Of a DNA stretch of 64,000 nt, positions 32,869-41,309 are shown piece after piece. A program made the translations under genes and the position numbers. The DNA comes from Sediminibacterium soli. Its GTDB lineage: Bacteria; Bacteroidota; Bacteroidia; Chitinophagales; Chitinophagaceae. The notes under the pieces were generated by a model, which saw only the letters and a list, made by a program, of their open reading frames with translations, was not told the DNA's origin and ran no database searches. Positions within the stretch are counted from its first letter, which is position 1. Each line of letters opens with the position of its first letter. The DNA is taken from assembly GCF_009939225.1 (NCBI RefSeq), contig NZ_JAACJR010000003.1, forward strand, positions 558,001 to 622,000, written 5' to 3'.

Positions 32869-33615
32869 ATGACCAACCCTCCTCAGGCTGTCGCCTTTGG
32901 GTCAACTGTAAAGAAGCAATCTATGGGCAGATCCTTTTGCAGGAATTTTTTTGCAGGAGCGGCATTGGCACTGGCGCTGCAAACAGGGTTGCAGGCGCAG
33001 GAATCGGTTAATGTCAACGACGAAGTATCCTATCCCTTTCTTGGCAAACTCATCGATACGGCCAGGAAATACTACCCCAAGATGCGCTCGTTTGACCACC
33101 GCATCAATATCGCCAATTCAAATATTACCAAAGCCAGGCTGTCCTGGTTCGATATTTTCACGTTTTCCTATCTCTACAGTCCAAACAATTCCACCACGCT
33201 GGTAAACCCGAGTCTGTTCAACGGTTACCAGCTGGGTATGTTTGTGAACATCGGTTCGCTGATCACCAAGCCGCACAATATCCGGCAGGCCAGGGAGCAA
33301 CTGGCCATCAGCAAACTGGACAAGGAAGAATACAACCTGAACATAGAAGCGGAGGTGAAGATGCGCTATTTCCGTTATGTAAAAGAACTCACCATGCTCA
33401 AGGCAATGAGCCAGGGTCTGGTGGATGCGGAGAATGCGATGAAACAGTTGCGTTACAAATTCGAAAAATCAGAGACAACCTTTGAGGAATACAGCAGGTC
33501 GTTGCTGGTATATGCAGACCGCAGGCAGTCTGTGATCGAATCACAGGGTGCATTGCTGGTGGCCAAGAGCAGCCTGGAAGAACTGGTCGTTAAAAAACTG
33601 GAAGACATCAAATGA
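32869..33615 (+). CDS. Half-length TolC-like outer membrane protein
   Basis: 248 residues from ATG 32869; starting at ATG 32923 (MGRSFCRNFF) gives a 230-residue form with a better signal peptide (LALALQTGLQA, cleavage before QES). One TolC structural repeat is visible: long N-terminal helix (LIDTARKYYPKMRSFDHRINIANSNITKARL), two beta strands (WFDIFTFSYLYS and NGYQLGMFVNIG), then two long coiled-coil helices (EEYNLNIEAEVKMRYFRYV... and ETTFEEYSRSLLVYADRRQSV). TolC itself has two such repeats and about 450 residues. It overlaps the Wzc-like gene by 4 nt, so it is likely the outer membrane exit of that polysaccharide system. Confidence 0.78.
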   Translation: MTNPPQAVAFGSTVKKQSMGRSFCRNFFAGAALALALQTGLQAQESVNVNDEVSYPFLGKLIDTARKYYPKMRSFDHRINIANSNITKARLSWFDIFTFSYLYSPNNSTTLVNPSLFNGYQLGMFVNIGSLITKPHNIRQAREQLAISKLDKEEYNLNIEAEVKMRYFRYVKELTMLKAMSQGLVDAENAMKQLRYKFEKSETTFEEYSRSLLVYADRRQSVIESQGALLVAKSSLEELVVKKLEDIK

Positions 33616-35783
33616 TCGACTTAGGCAAATTCATGAAAATGCTGAGCCGGTATGCGTTCATCCTGATCGCCATACCGGTGGTTACCGTGGCCATCACCTA
33701 TTTTCTGGTGCGCCAGCTGCCCAACGAATATGTGTCCAAGGCCCGTATTGCCACAGGGCTGGTGGAACAGTCGGAGCAGATACTCGATAACCTTTCCTTT
33801 CTGCAGGAATCAAGGATTGACCAGGAGTTCAGCAATATCATGCAGGTTATGCAACTGAAAAGGATCTATGACCAGGTCTCGTACCAGCTGATCCTGCACG
33901 ATATCACCAAACCTGATTCCGCTTTCCGCAGGAAAAGCGATCTGATGAACGACCTGAACAAGGACGCCATCAGGCATGCGATACAGGTGTACTCAGAAAA
34001 ATACGCAAAAGCGGAACCGCTTGTTTTGTGGGACAGGGACCAGGCCGGACTGAAACTGGTGCTGGTATCGATGGGTTACGACGAGGAGTCGCTGAAAAGC
34101 AAGATTGCGATCTACCGGGTAAACAGGAGCGACTACATCGATGTGGAATTCCGCTCGGATAATCCATTGCTGTCGGCATTCGTGGTGAACCAGCTTACGG
34201 CGGAATTCATCAGGTATTATGCATCGGCCACCAAAACCAACCAGGTACGTTCGATGGTATTCCTTGACAGCCTGCGGAAGAACAAACAGGCCGTGATGGA
34301 CCTGACGATGGAGCAGCTGAAATCGTACAAGATCCAGAACCGGATACTGAACCTGGACGAACAGGCCAGGGTACTCTACGGACAGATCGCCGACATCGAA
34401 ACAAAACTGGAGGTGGCGCGCAAGGATGTGGAGGGATATAACGGTGTACTCAGGAATATCGACAGCAAGTTTGATCCGAACGATAAAAAATTCATCGAGA
34501 GCACCACCCGCCGTGTAAACCAGGATATCGTAAACAACACCAACCAGCTGAAAGCACTGACGGAAGCTTATATACGCAGTAACTACGACCCGGTGTTAAA
34601 GATCCGGATAGACTCGCTGCGTAATGTGATATCGGGCCAGATCACGGAATCGGCAGACAGGTACACCATGAGCCCGCTTACCACCAAGGAGAACCTGCTT
34701 GTGCAAAAGATCAACGCGGAAGTGGGACTGGATATGGCAAGACACAGTATTCAGTCGCTGCAGCAGGAAGTGGTCCGGCTGAACAAAGTGGTAAGCAACC
34801 TGGTTCCGCACGAAGCCAATGTGCAGGCTTACGAAGAAAAGATCGATGTGGCCAGCAAGGAATACCTGGATGCGTTGAACAAATTCAACCAGGCAAGCCT
34901 CAGTTCCAGTCTGGCAACACGTATCAGACAGATAGAATACGGTATGCCGGGATCTGCCGCCCCGTCGAAGAAAATGTTGCTGGTGATCCTCAGCGGCGTA
35001 ATCAGTTTTGCGTTCTGCGTATTTGTGCTGTTCATCCTGTTCTATATAGACAGCAATATCAAAACGGAATACGAGCTGGCCAGCGAAACAGGGCATCCCG
35101 TTCTGGGCACGCTTCCCTTCATGGGCAACGACGAAATAGACCTCAAGAAATTATGGAACGGCGATTACGATATCACGCGTACGGAGGAGTATAAAAACAT
35201 GATCCGGTCCATTCGGTTCGAGATCAGCGAGCAGATGGGTACCGACAAACTGCTGGCGATCACGAGTATCAAACCGGAAGAAGGAAAAACATTTGTGGCA
35301 CTGAATATTGCTTATGCCTACTCACGCGCAGGTAAAAAAGTGTTGGTGATAGACGGCCATTTTGATAAACCCGATATAAGCCAGACCATACCCAGCCCCC
35401 TGCTGCTCGAAGACTATTTAACCAGTAAGATACCGCTGGAGCAACTGGGCAACGACAAACACCTGGCGGTACTTGCCAGCAGACCAAAGGATATTTCTTT
35501 ATTCGAAATCGTAGACCAGGATATTGCCAGGCAAAAGCTGCAGGCGCTGGCAACCAGGTTCGATATGGTTATCATCGATACGCCCTCGCTGCGCGAACTC
35601 AGCAAATCGAAAGAGTGGATCGTTGTTGCAGACAAAACCCTCGCGGTGTATGAAGCGGGGTACAGCGTTACTCCGGCGCAGAAACAGCAGCATATCAAAT
35701 ACCTCAATTCCATCAATGGCAGGTTCATCGGCTGGCTGATGAACAAGGTGGTGGCCGGCAAAGCCAGGCGAAAAAACAAATAA
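33612..35783 (+). CDS. Wzc-like polysaccharide co-polymerase with degenerate BY-kinase domain
   Basis: 723 residues. First membrane helix about 14-33 (YAFILIAIPVVTVAITYFLV), large periplasmic coiled-coil region (to about 450), second helix LLVILSGVISFAFCVFVLFILFYI (about 457-480), and a cytoplasmic MinD-like domain. Its Walker A (KPEEGKTFVALNIA) keeps GKT, Walker A' reads VLVIDGHFDKP where the family has DxDxR, Walker B is IIIDTPS. There is no C-terminal Tyr cluster (ends GKARRKNK). It probably sets chain length and gates export, but kinase activity is doubtful. It is coupled (4-nt overlap) to the half-TolC gene and precedes a GT2 gene by 15 nt. No Wza-type exporter is seen in the window. Confidence 0.85.
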   Translation: MIDLGKFMKMLSRYAFILIAIPVVTVAITYFLVRQLPNEYVSKARIATGLVEQSEQILDNLSFLQESRIDQEFSNIMQVMQLKRIYDQVSYQLILHDITKPDSAFRRKSDLMNDLNKDAIRHAIQVYSEKYAKAEPLVLWDRDQAGLKLVLVSMGYDEESLKSKIAIYRVNRSDYIDVEFRSDNPLLSAFVVNQLTAEFIRYYASATKTNQVRSMVFLDSLRKNKQAVMDLTMEQLKSYKIQNRILNLDEQARVLYGQIADIETKLEVARKDVEGYNGVLRNIDSKFDPNDKKFIESTTRRVNQDIVNNTNQLKALTEAYIRSNYDPVLKIRIDSLRNVISGQITESADRYTMSPLTTKENLLVQKINAEVGLDMARHSIQSLQQEVVRLNKVVSNLVPHEANVQAYEEKIDVASKEYLDALNKFNQASLSSSLATRIRQIEYGMPGSAAPSKKMLLVILSGVISFAFCVFVLFILFYIDSNIKTEYELASETGHPVLGTLPFMGNDEIDLKKLWNGDYDITRTEEYKNMIRSIRFEISEQMGTDKLLAITSIKPEEGKTFVALNIAYAYSRAGKKVLVIDGHFDKPDISQTIPSPLLLEDYLTSKIPLEQLGNDKHLAVLASRPKDISLFEIVDQDIARQKLQALATRFDMVIIDTPSLRELSKSKEWIVVADKTLAVYEAGYSVTPAQKQQHIKYLNSINGRFIGWLMNKVVAGKARRKNK

Positions 35784-35798
35784 CCCAAAAAAAGCGCC

Positions 35799-36989
35799 AT
35801 GTGGTCGTTTATACTGTTTGGATGGACTGTGCTGCAGGTGCTGGCGGGCTATAACCTGGTGTTGCCGCTGGTGCTGTTTGTGCTGTATAAATGCATACCG
35901 CGCAAACCCCTTTCGCTGCAGCCGGGTTCGGATCCGGATTATGCCATCATTGTTACCGCATACGAGCAAACCGATTCGATCCCTTCTGTGGTGGCATCTA
36001 TATTGCAGTCGTCGTATACCCGTTACCTGGTGTATGTCGTTGCCGACAAGTGCGATACCAGCGGGCTTTCTTTTTCCGATGAAAGGGTGGTATTGCTTCG
36101 GCCCGAAAAAACACTGGCATCGAATACACGCTCGCATTTTTATGCGATACGGCATTTCAGAAGACTGCACACGCACCTGACGATCATCGACAGCGACAAC
36201 ATCGTTACACCCGATTATCTTTCTGAGCTGAACCGTTATTTCAAAGCCGGTTTTTCTGCGGTGCAGGGCGAGCGTAAAGCCAAGAACCTCGATACCACGT
36301 ATGCCTGCCTCGATGCGGCACGCGATATCTATTATCATTTTTACGACGGCAAACTGCTGTTTGGCATCGGCTCTTCGGCAACACTGGCCGGATCAGGCAT
36401 GGCGTTTACGGTGGCATTGTACCGCGAATGCCTGGAGGCGCTCGACGTCAGCGGCGCCGGGTTCGATAAAGTGCTGCAGAAGGAGATCATATCACGCGGG
36501 TACCGCATTGCTTTTAACGAACTGGCCATTGTGTATGATGAAAAAACATCCCGCGCCGATCAGCTGGTCAAACAGCGGGCCAGGTGGATCAATACCTGGT
36601 TCCGTTATTTTTCATTCGGATTCGGGTTGCTCTCCAGATCGCTCACTAAGGCTAACTGGAACCAGTTTGCTTTTTCTGTTATACTGCTCCGGCCACCGCT
36701 GTTTCTTTTCCTGTTGGCTTCCATCGCCTGCTTTACGGTAAACCTGTTATTGGGAGATGTGGCGGCGGTAATGCTTTGGATGGCGGCCTTCCTTTGTTTT
36801 ATTCTTGCCTTTGCCATCGCCCTGGTACAATCCGGAACGGACCGGAGGATATACCGGTCGCTGTGGAATATTCCTGTTTTTGTATTTTACCAGGTATTGT
36901 CGCTGGCGAAAGTGCGGCAGGCCAACCGGTATTCCGTTGCCACACAGCATTACCACAAAGACCAGGGAGAAGCTTCCGGGCCAAAATAA
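35799..36989 (+). CDS. Membrane-anchored family 2 glycosyltransferase
   Basis: 396 residues. An N-terminal helix (about 9-27), the GT-A domain with YAIIVTAYEQTDSI (about 47-60), DSDN as the DxD motif, GSGMAFTVALYRECLEAL, then the QxxRW motif KQRARWINTWFRY (about 260-272) typical of processive enzymes. Three or four C-terminal membrane segments (SVILLRPPLFLFLLASIACFTVNLLL, AVMLWMAAFLCFILAFAIALV and others). It probably transfers sugars to a lipid-linked acceptor at the inner membrane face. Between the Wzc-like and FkbM genes, all rightward, spacing 15 and 11 nt. Confidence 0.88.
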   Translation: MWSFILFGWTVLQVLAGYNLVLPLVLFVLYKCIPRKPLSLQPGSDPDYAIIVTAYEQTDSIPSVVASILQSSYTRYLVYVVADKCDTSGLSFSDERVVLLRPEKTLASNTRSHFYAIRHFRRLHTHLTIIDSDNIVTPDYLSELNRYFKAGFSAVQGERKAKNLDTTYACLDAARDIYYHFYDGKLLFGIGSSATLAGSGMAFTVALYRECLEALDVSGAGFDKVLQKEIISRGYRIAFNELAIVYDEKTSRADQLVKQRARWINTWFRYFSFGFGLLSRSLTKANWNQFAFSVILLRPPLFLFLLASIACFTVNLLLGDVAAVMLWMAAFLCFILAFAIALVQSGTDRRIYRSLWNIPVFVFYQVLSLAKVRQANRYSVATQHYHKDQGEASGPK

Positions 36990-37000
36990 AACGCATTGTT

Positions 37001-37735
37001 ATGAAGAACCTGCTACGTTCGTTCTGCCAGAAGCTATTGGGGTACCGCAACTATCTCTATGTGTTTGCCCTTTTCAGCATTAAAAGAATGCAGTGGGGCG
37101 GCGGGCATGAGAAGGAGTTCCTGTATTTCCTGGACATGATCCCTGATAACAGAAGCACCGTGCTTGATATCGGCGCCAATATCGGCGTGATGGCGGCGAG
37201 CATCGCTACAAAACATACACAGGCCGAGGTATTTGCTTTTGAGCCGATACCCGACAACCAGCGTACCATCGAGAGAGTGGTGAAACACCATGGACTGAAA
37301 AATATCCGTCTTTTCAAAACAGCGCTGGGCGATGCTGCCGGAGAAATAAAAATGGTGGTGCCGGTGGTGGGCAGTTCCAATATGCAAGGATTAAGTCATG
37401 TGGTGGAAGCAGGCAGGAAAAATGACGGAGCGTTCTTTACGGTACCGGTGCAGCGGCTCGACCAGATACCCGAACTTATTGCCGCAGAAAAAATATCGGC
37501 CATCAAGATAGACGTGGAGAACTTCGAATACTATGTGCTCAAGGGCGCCCAGGGATTGCTCGAGAAACACAAACCGGTTATCTATTGCGAGTTGTGGGAG
37601 AACGAAAGAAGAAGCCTTTGCCTGGACTATATACGGAGTATGGGCTACGCGGTAAAAATATTCCAGGACAATGCACTGGCAGATTTTAACGGACAGGAAG
37701 GGATCAATTTTTTCTTTGTACCTAAAGTGTCATGA
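37001..37735 (+). CDS. FkbM family methyltransferase
   Basis: 244 residues from ATG 37001. SAM-binding motif VLDIGANIGVMAASIA (about 46-61), VFAFEPIPDNQRTIERVV, and the FkbM signature KIDVENFEYYVLKGAQGLLEKHKPVIYCEL (about 168-197). It should O-methylate a sugar of the nascent polysaccharide with S-adenosylmethionine. The upstream open-frame extension overlaps the GT2 gene in another frame and is rejected. Its stop codon overlaps the start of the following 41-residue gene. Confidence 0.9.
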   Translation: MKNLLRSFCQKLLGYRNYLYVFALFSIKRMQWGGGHEKEFLYFLDMIPDNRSTVLDIGANIGVMAASIATKHTQAEVFAFEPIPDNQRTIERVVKHHGLKNIRLFKTALGDAAGEIKMVVPVVGSSNMQGLSHVVEAGRKNDGAFFTVPVQRLDQIPELIAAEKISAIKIDVENFEYYVLKGAQGLLEKHKPVIYCELWENERRSLCLDYIRSMGYAVKIFQDNALADFNGQEGINFFFVPKVS

Positions 37736-37857
37736 CTATGCGGATCATTCCCCATACAAAAGAAGAAGCCGGCCGGTTTCCGCCACAGCGGAAGCTGGCA
37801 CTGGCGGTGGCTTTTCTGAGCGTATTCGGTTTCTTTATTAAAATATTGTTCTTCTGA
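37732..37857 (+). CDS. 41-residue single-span membrane microprotein in the exopolysaccharide locus
   Basis: ATG 37732 overlaps the FkbM stop (ATGA) and its own TGA (37855-37857) overlaps the ATG of the polymerase gene by one base; this double coupling argues for a real gene. The product has a short cytoplasmic part (MTMRIIPHTKEEAGRFPPQR) and then one membrane segment (LALAVAFLSVFGFFIKILFF) that reaches the C terminus. ATG 37738 is an alternative. I recognise no family. It may assemble with the Wzy-like polymerase or Wzc-like protein; that is an inference from position. Confidence 0.7.
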   Translation: MTMRIIPHTKEEAGRFPPQRKLALAVAFLSVFGFFIKILFF

Positions 37858-39356
37858 TGAACAATAGCCGAGATACCATATTGATACCTGCTTCACACAA
37901 AAAAAGAGACATCAGGACCTGGCTTTACCGGAAGCTCATGGAAGAAAAAATGAATAACTGGCTCGGAGTGGCACTCTTTCTTGTCGCTGCAGCTGGGATT
38001 GCCTGTATCACGGCTTTTGGCGGGTTGCAGTCGGGTGTGCTGCTGCTCGTGGGCATATTCGCCATTCCTTTGGTATACGCGGTGGTGGCTTACCCGCAAT
38101 TCGGCATCATGGCCATGCTGGTGCTGGCTTATCTGGTATTCGCAATCATCCGCCTGGGCATTGATTTTCCGGCCGGAACACTGATCGATGGTATCGAGGC
38201 ACTGCTGATACTGGGGTTCTTTATCAAACAGAAAAAATACCGGGACTGGAGCATGGTAAAACACCCGGTGGGTATCATGATACTGGTATGGATCGCCTAC
38301 AATTTGTTCCAGGCGGGTAATCCCTCGGCAGAATCCAGACTGGCCTGGTTATATACCATCCGCTCGGTGGCTTTTGTGATGCTCACCTATTTCATTTTTG
38401 CCCTGCAGATACGAACGATTTATTTTCTTCGGCTGATCATCCGAACATGGATATTGCTTGCCGTACTGGTGGCCCTGTATGCCTTAAAGCAGCAGTTTAT
38501 CGGTTTTTCGGGATCTGAGCAGGAATGGCTGAACTCGGATCCGATGGTACGCGAGCTGCTGTTCATCGCCGGGCAGTGGCGTAAATTCTCGTTTCTCTCC
38601 GATCCGGTTGTGTTTTCGTATACCATGGTGATCAGCAGTATCCTCTGCGCCTGCATCGCCGTAAATACCCAAGCCACCTGGAAGAAAGTGCTGCTGGTCG
38701 TATTTACCTTGCTGTTCCTGTATTCCATGCTGTTCTCCGGTACAAGGGGCGCTTATGTGATGGTGCCGGCGGCCATGGTTTTTTATGCAGTGATCAACCT
38801 GAGCAGAAAAGTCTTGCTGGTAATGGCCGCACTGGGGGTAATGATTGCCGGACTGATCTTTGTGCCCATTGGCAATCCTACGATACAGCGTTTTCAATCG
38901 GCATTCAAACCTTCTGCCGATGCTTCTTTCAACACGCGTAAAACAAACCAGGAACGCATAAAACCGTTCATACTCTCGCACCCGCTTGGGGGCGGACTGG
39001 GTGCCACGGGGGTTTGGGGACAGCGTTTTGCGCCGTATTCCTTCCTGGCCAATTTTCCTCCCGACAGCGGCTATGTACGGGTGGCGGTGGAACTTGGCTG
39101 GCTGGGACTGCTGTTATTCTGCGTGCTGATGTTCGTGATACTGAAAACGGGTATCGACAATTACTACCGCATACGCGATCCGGAGCTGAAAACGTATTGC
39201 CTGGCTATGGTGCTGATCGTATTTGCCCTCAACATCGGCAACTACCCGCAGGAAGCATTGGTGCAGTTCCCCACAAACATTTATTTTTATCTGGTGGTGG
39301 CCATCATCGTTGTCACAAACCGGCTGGATAGACAAATGCAGAAACCATTACCATGA
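37857..39356 (+). CDS. O-antigen ligase/Wzy-like polysaccharide polymerase
   Basis: 499 residues with about a dozen hydrophobic segments, starting after a basic N-terminal region (KKRDIRTWLYRKLMEEKMNN). A large loop near residues 360-405 carries the polymerase/ligase features TNQERIKPFILSHPLGGGLGATG and PPDSGYVRVAVELGWLGLLLF (Wzy_C). The membrane protein should polymerise or transfer lipid-linked repeat units at the periplasmic face. Coupled to the microprotein upstream (1-nt overlap) and to the GT4 gene downstream (4-nt overlap). Confidence 0.87.
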   Translation: MNNSRDTILIPASHKKRDIRTWLYRKLMEEKMNNWLGVALFLVAAAGIACITAFGGLQSGVLLLVGIFAIPLVYAVVAYPQFGIMAMLVLAYLVFAIIRLGIDFPAGTLIDGIEALLILGFFIKQKKYRDWSMVKHPVGIMILVWIAYNLFQAGNPSAESRLAWLYTIRSVAFVMLTYFIFALQIRTIYFLRLIIRTWILLAVLVALYALKQQFIGFSGSEQEWLNSDPMVRELLFIAGQWRKFSFLSDPVVFSYTMVISSILCACIAVNTQATWKKVLLVVFTLLFLYSMLFSGTRGAYVMVPAAMVFYAVINLSRKVLLVMAALGVMIAGLIFVPIGNPTIQRFQSAFKPSADASFNTRKTNQERIKPFILSHPLGGGLGATGVWGQRFAPYSFLANFPPDSGYVRVAVELGWLGLLLFCVLMFVILKTGIDNYYRIRDPELKTYCLAMVLIVFALNIGNYPQEALVQFPTNIYFYLVVAIIVVTNRLDRQMQKPLP

Positions 39357-40561
39357 TAGAAAACAGGGATATTGTTGTGGTGGGACTTCAACCCTGGGAT
39401 ACCGAGATCGGCAGTAACTGCCGTGACGTGGCGATTGAATTCAGCAGGAAGAACCGCGTGCTGTATGTGAATTACCCGCTTGACCGCGCCACTTACTGGA
39501 AGAACAAACAGGATCCCAAGGTGGTGAGGCGCATGAATGTGATCAGGGGTAAGGAAGACGGGCTGGTGCAGATCGGCGAGAAATTCTGGAACCTGTTCCC
39601 CGATGTGATGGCCGAATCCATTAACTGGATCAGGAACGATGCGCTGTTTACCTGGCTTAACAAACGCAACGGAAAATCATATGCCGGCGCTATCCGGAAA
39701 GCCCTTGCGCGGCTTGGGTTCAGAAATGTGATACTGTTCAACGACAACGATATACTCCGCAGTTTTTACCTGAAAGAACACCTGCAACCCAAGACCAGCA
39801 TTTACTATTACCGCGATTTTATACTGGGCGTGGATTACTGGAAGGTGCACGGCGAAAAACTGGAACCGCTGCTGATCGCCAAAAGCGACATCTGCTGCAC
39901 CAACTCGTATCATTTCCGCGATCATTGCCGTAAGTTCAACCTGCGTTCCTATTATGTAGGCCAGGGCTGCGATCTTGCCCTGTTTACCGATAAGGGCGGT
40001 ATACCCGTTGCCCCGGAAATGCGTTCGTTCAGAAAACCGGTGATCGGCTATGTGGGCGCTTTGCAAAGCCTGCGGCTTGACCTGGCCATCCTTGAACATA
40101 TTGCCACCACGCGACCCGAATGGAATGTGGTGCTGGTTGGCCCGGAAGACGATGTGTTTAAGGCAAGCAGGCTGCACCTGCATCCCAATATTCATTTTTT
40201 AGGCAGCAAACCTCCCGATACACTGCCGCAGTTTATCAAAGTGTTTGATGTTTGCCTCAATCCCCAGCTGATCAACGAAGTGACGATCGGTAACTATCCG
40301 CGTAAAATAGACGAGTACCTGGCAATGGGTAAACCGGTGGTGGCCACCAAAACAGAATTCATGAAAGCGATCTTTGAAGGGTATACCTACCTCGGCACCA
40401 CGCCCGAAGACTATGTACGGTTGATAGAACAGGCACTGCACGAAGACTCACCGCAGAAACAGGGAGAGAGAAAACAATGCGCCGCGCAGCATTCATGGGA
40501 AGCGCATGTGAACGAGATCTACCGGCATATCAGCGATTTCGAAAAAGGTAATCCCTGTTGA
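39353..40561 (+). CDS. Glycosyltransferase (GT-B type)
   Basis: 402 residues. A GT-B two-domain architecture: the N-terminal half includes IVVVGLQPWDTEIGSNCRDVAIEFSR; the C-terminal half has GYVGALQSLRLDLAILEHIA, VLVGPEDD, and the donor-binding FDVCLNPQLINEV...PRKIDEYLAMGKPVVAT stretch (about 298-332). This resembles the GT4-like enzymes that build exopolysaccharide side chains. Donor not predictable. Its last 32 nt overlap the 3' end of a GT2 gene on the other strand. Confidence 0.87.
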   Translation: MIENRDIVVVGLQPWDTEIGSNCRDVAIEFSRKNRVLYVNYPLDRATYWKNKQDPKVVRRMNVIRGKEDGLVQIGEKFWNLFPDVMAESINWIRNDALFTWLNKRNGKSYAGAIRKALARLGFRNVILFNDNDILRSFYLKEHLQPKTSIYYYRDFILGVDYWKVHGEKLEPLLIAKSDICCTNSYHFRDHCRKFNLRSYYVGQGCDLALFTDKGGIPVAPEMRSFRKPVIGYVGALQSLRLDLAILEHIATTRPEWNVVLVGPEDDVFKASRLHLHPNIHFLGSKPPDTLPQFIKVFDVCLNPQLINEVTIGNYPRKIDEYLAMGKPVVATKTEFMKAIFEGYTYLGTTPEDYVRLIEQALHEDSPQKQGERKQCAAQHSWEAHVNEIYRHISDFEKGNPC

Positions 40562-41309
40562 ACTTCAGGTGGCGGTATATTTCGCGCGCAAGATGGATAA
40601 AGATATTGTTGCTCTCGCGCAGCATATTCCTTTTCATGGTACTGGGCTCCGCCGCTGAATTCTTCTGAAAGAAAAGCTCCCTGTACTTGTCGTAATAGAT
40701 GGCTTTTCCTTTTTTCCGGAGAAAGGAAAGCATCATACGATACTCCGTTACATCGCCCTTTACGCCTTCTGCATACCTGCCGAATTTTTCCAGGAAATTG
40801 CTTCTTCGCAGGTGCGGGTGATCGCTGTAGTAGAAGAATTTTTTATAACCCGGCAGCGTAATACGGAAGATCATTTCGGAAAAACCATTGCGGAGGGGTT
40901 TGAGATAAGGGTATTTGAAATAGGCGTAAAACCTGGCCATATCCATCTCAGGCCGCTCCTGCATAATGCTCATGGCATTGGCAAAATGAACGGCAAAATC
41001 CTGCGCCGGTTCAAAGTCTTCCTGCACATACAAAGTATAGGCTGTTGTTACCGCGTCCTGGCCTTTGTTGATATTATTCCCCAGACCCCTGTTCACAGGC
41101 GTGGTTACCAACCGGAAATCCAGTTCGGCCTCGAGTTCCTTCAACCGGTGCAGGTGTTCGCTGCTACTGCCATCGTCAGACACTACGATATCTCCGAAAC
41201 TGCAATGAATGGCGGCAAAGGAGCGCAGTAACCGTTCCAGCGAGCTGCTGCGGTTGTAATGCGTTACGAGTAAGGTAACCTCTGGGAAACGGGCTGCTGT
41301 TGCTGTCAT
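40530..41309 (-). CDS. Family 2 glycosyltransferase, tandem copy A
   Basis: 259 residues. VTLLVTHYNRSSSLERLL and DIVVSDDGSSSEH give the GT-A nucleotide site; YVQEDFEP occupies the DxD position. The same order and long identical blocks (VNRGLGNNINKGQD, SDHPHLRRS, FGRYAEGV) appear in the neighbouring gene at 41306, so the two are duplicates. No membrane helix. It runs against the surrounding exopolysaccharide operon; its 3' end overlaps the GT-B gene by 32 nt and its start overlaps the upstream copy by 4 nt. Confidence 0.87.
   Translation of the reverse strand: MTATAARFPEVTLLVTHYNRSSSLERLLRSFAAIHCSFGDIVVSDDGSSSEHLHRLKELEAELDFRLVTTPVNRGLGNNINKGQDAVTTAYTLYVQEDFEPAQDFAVHFANAMSIMQERPEMDMARFYAYFKYPYLKPLRNGFSEMIFRITLPGYKKFFYYSDHPHLRRSNFLEKFGRYAEGVKGDVTEYRMMLSFLRKKGKAIYYDKYRELFFQKNSAAEPSTMKRNMLRESNNIFIHLAREIYRHLKFNRDYLFRNR

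Noticed and set aside
36776..37000. N-terminal extension of the FkbM methyltransferase
   Set aside because: Overlaps the 3' end of the upstream GT2 gene in another frame; homology begins after ATG 37001.
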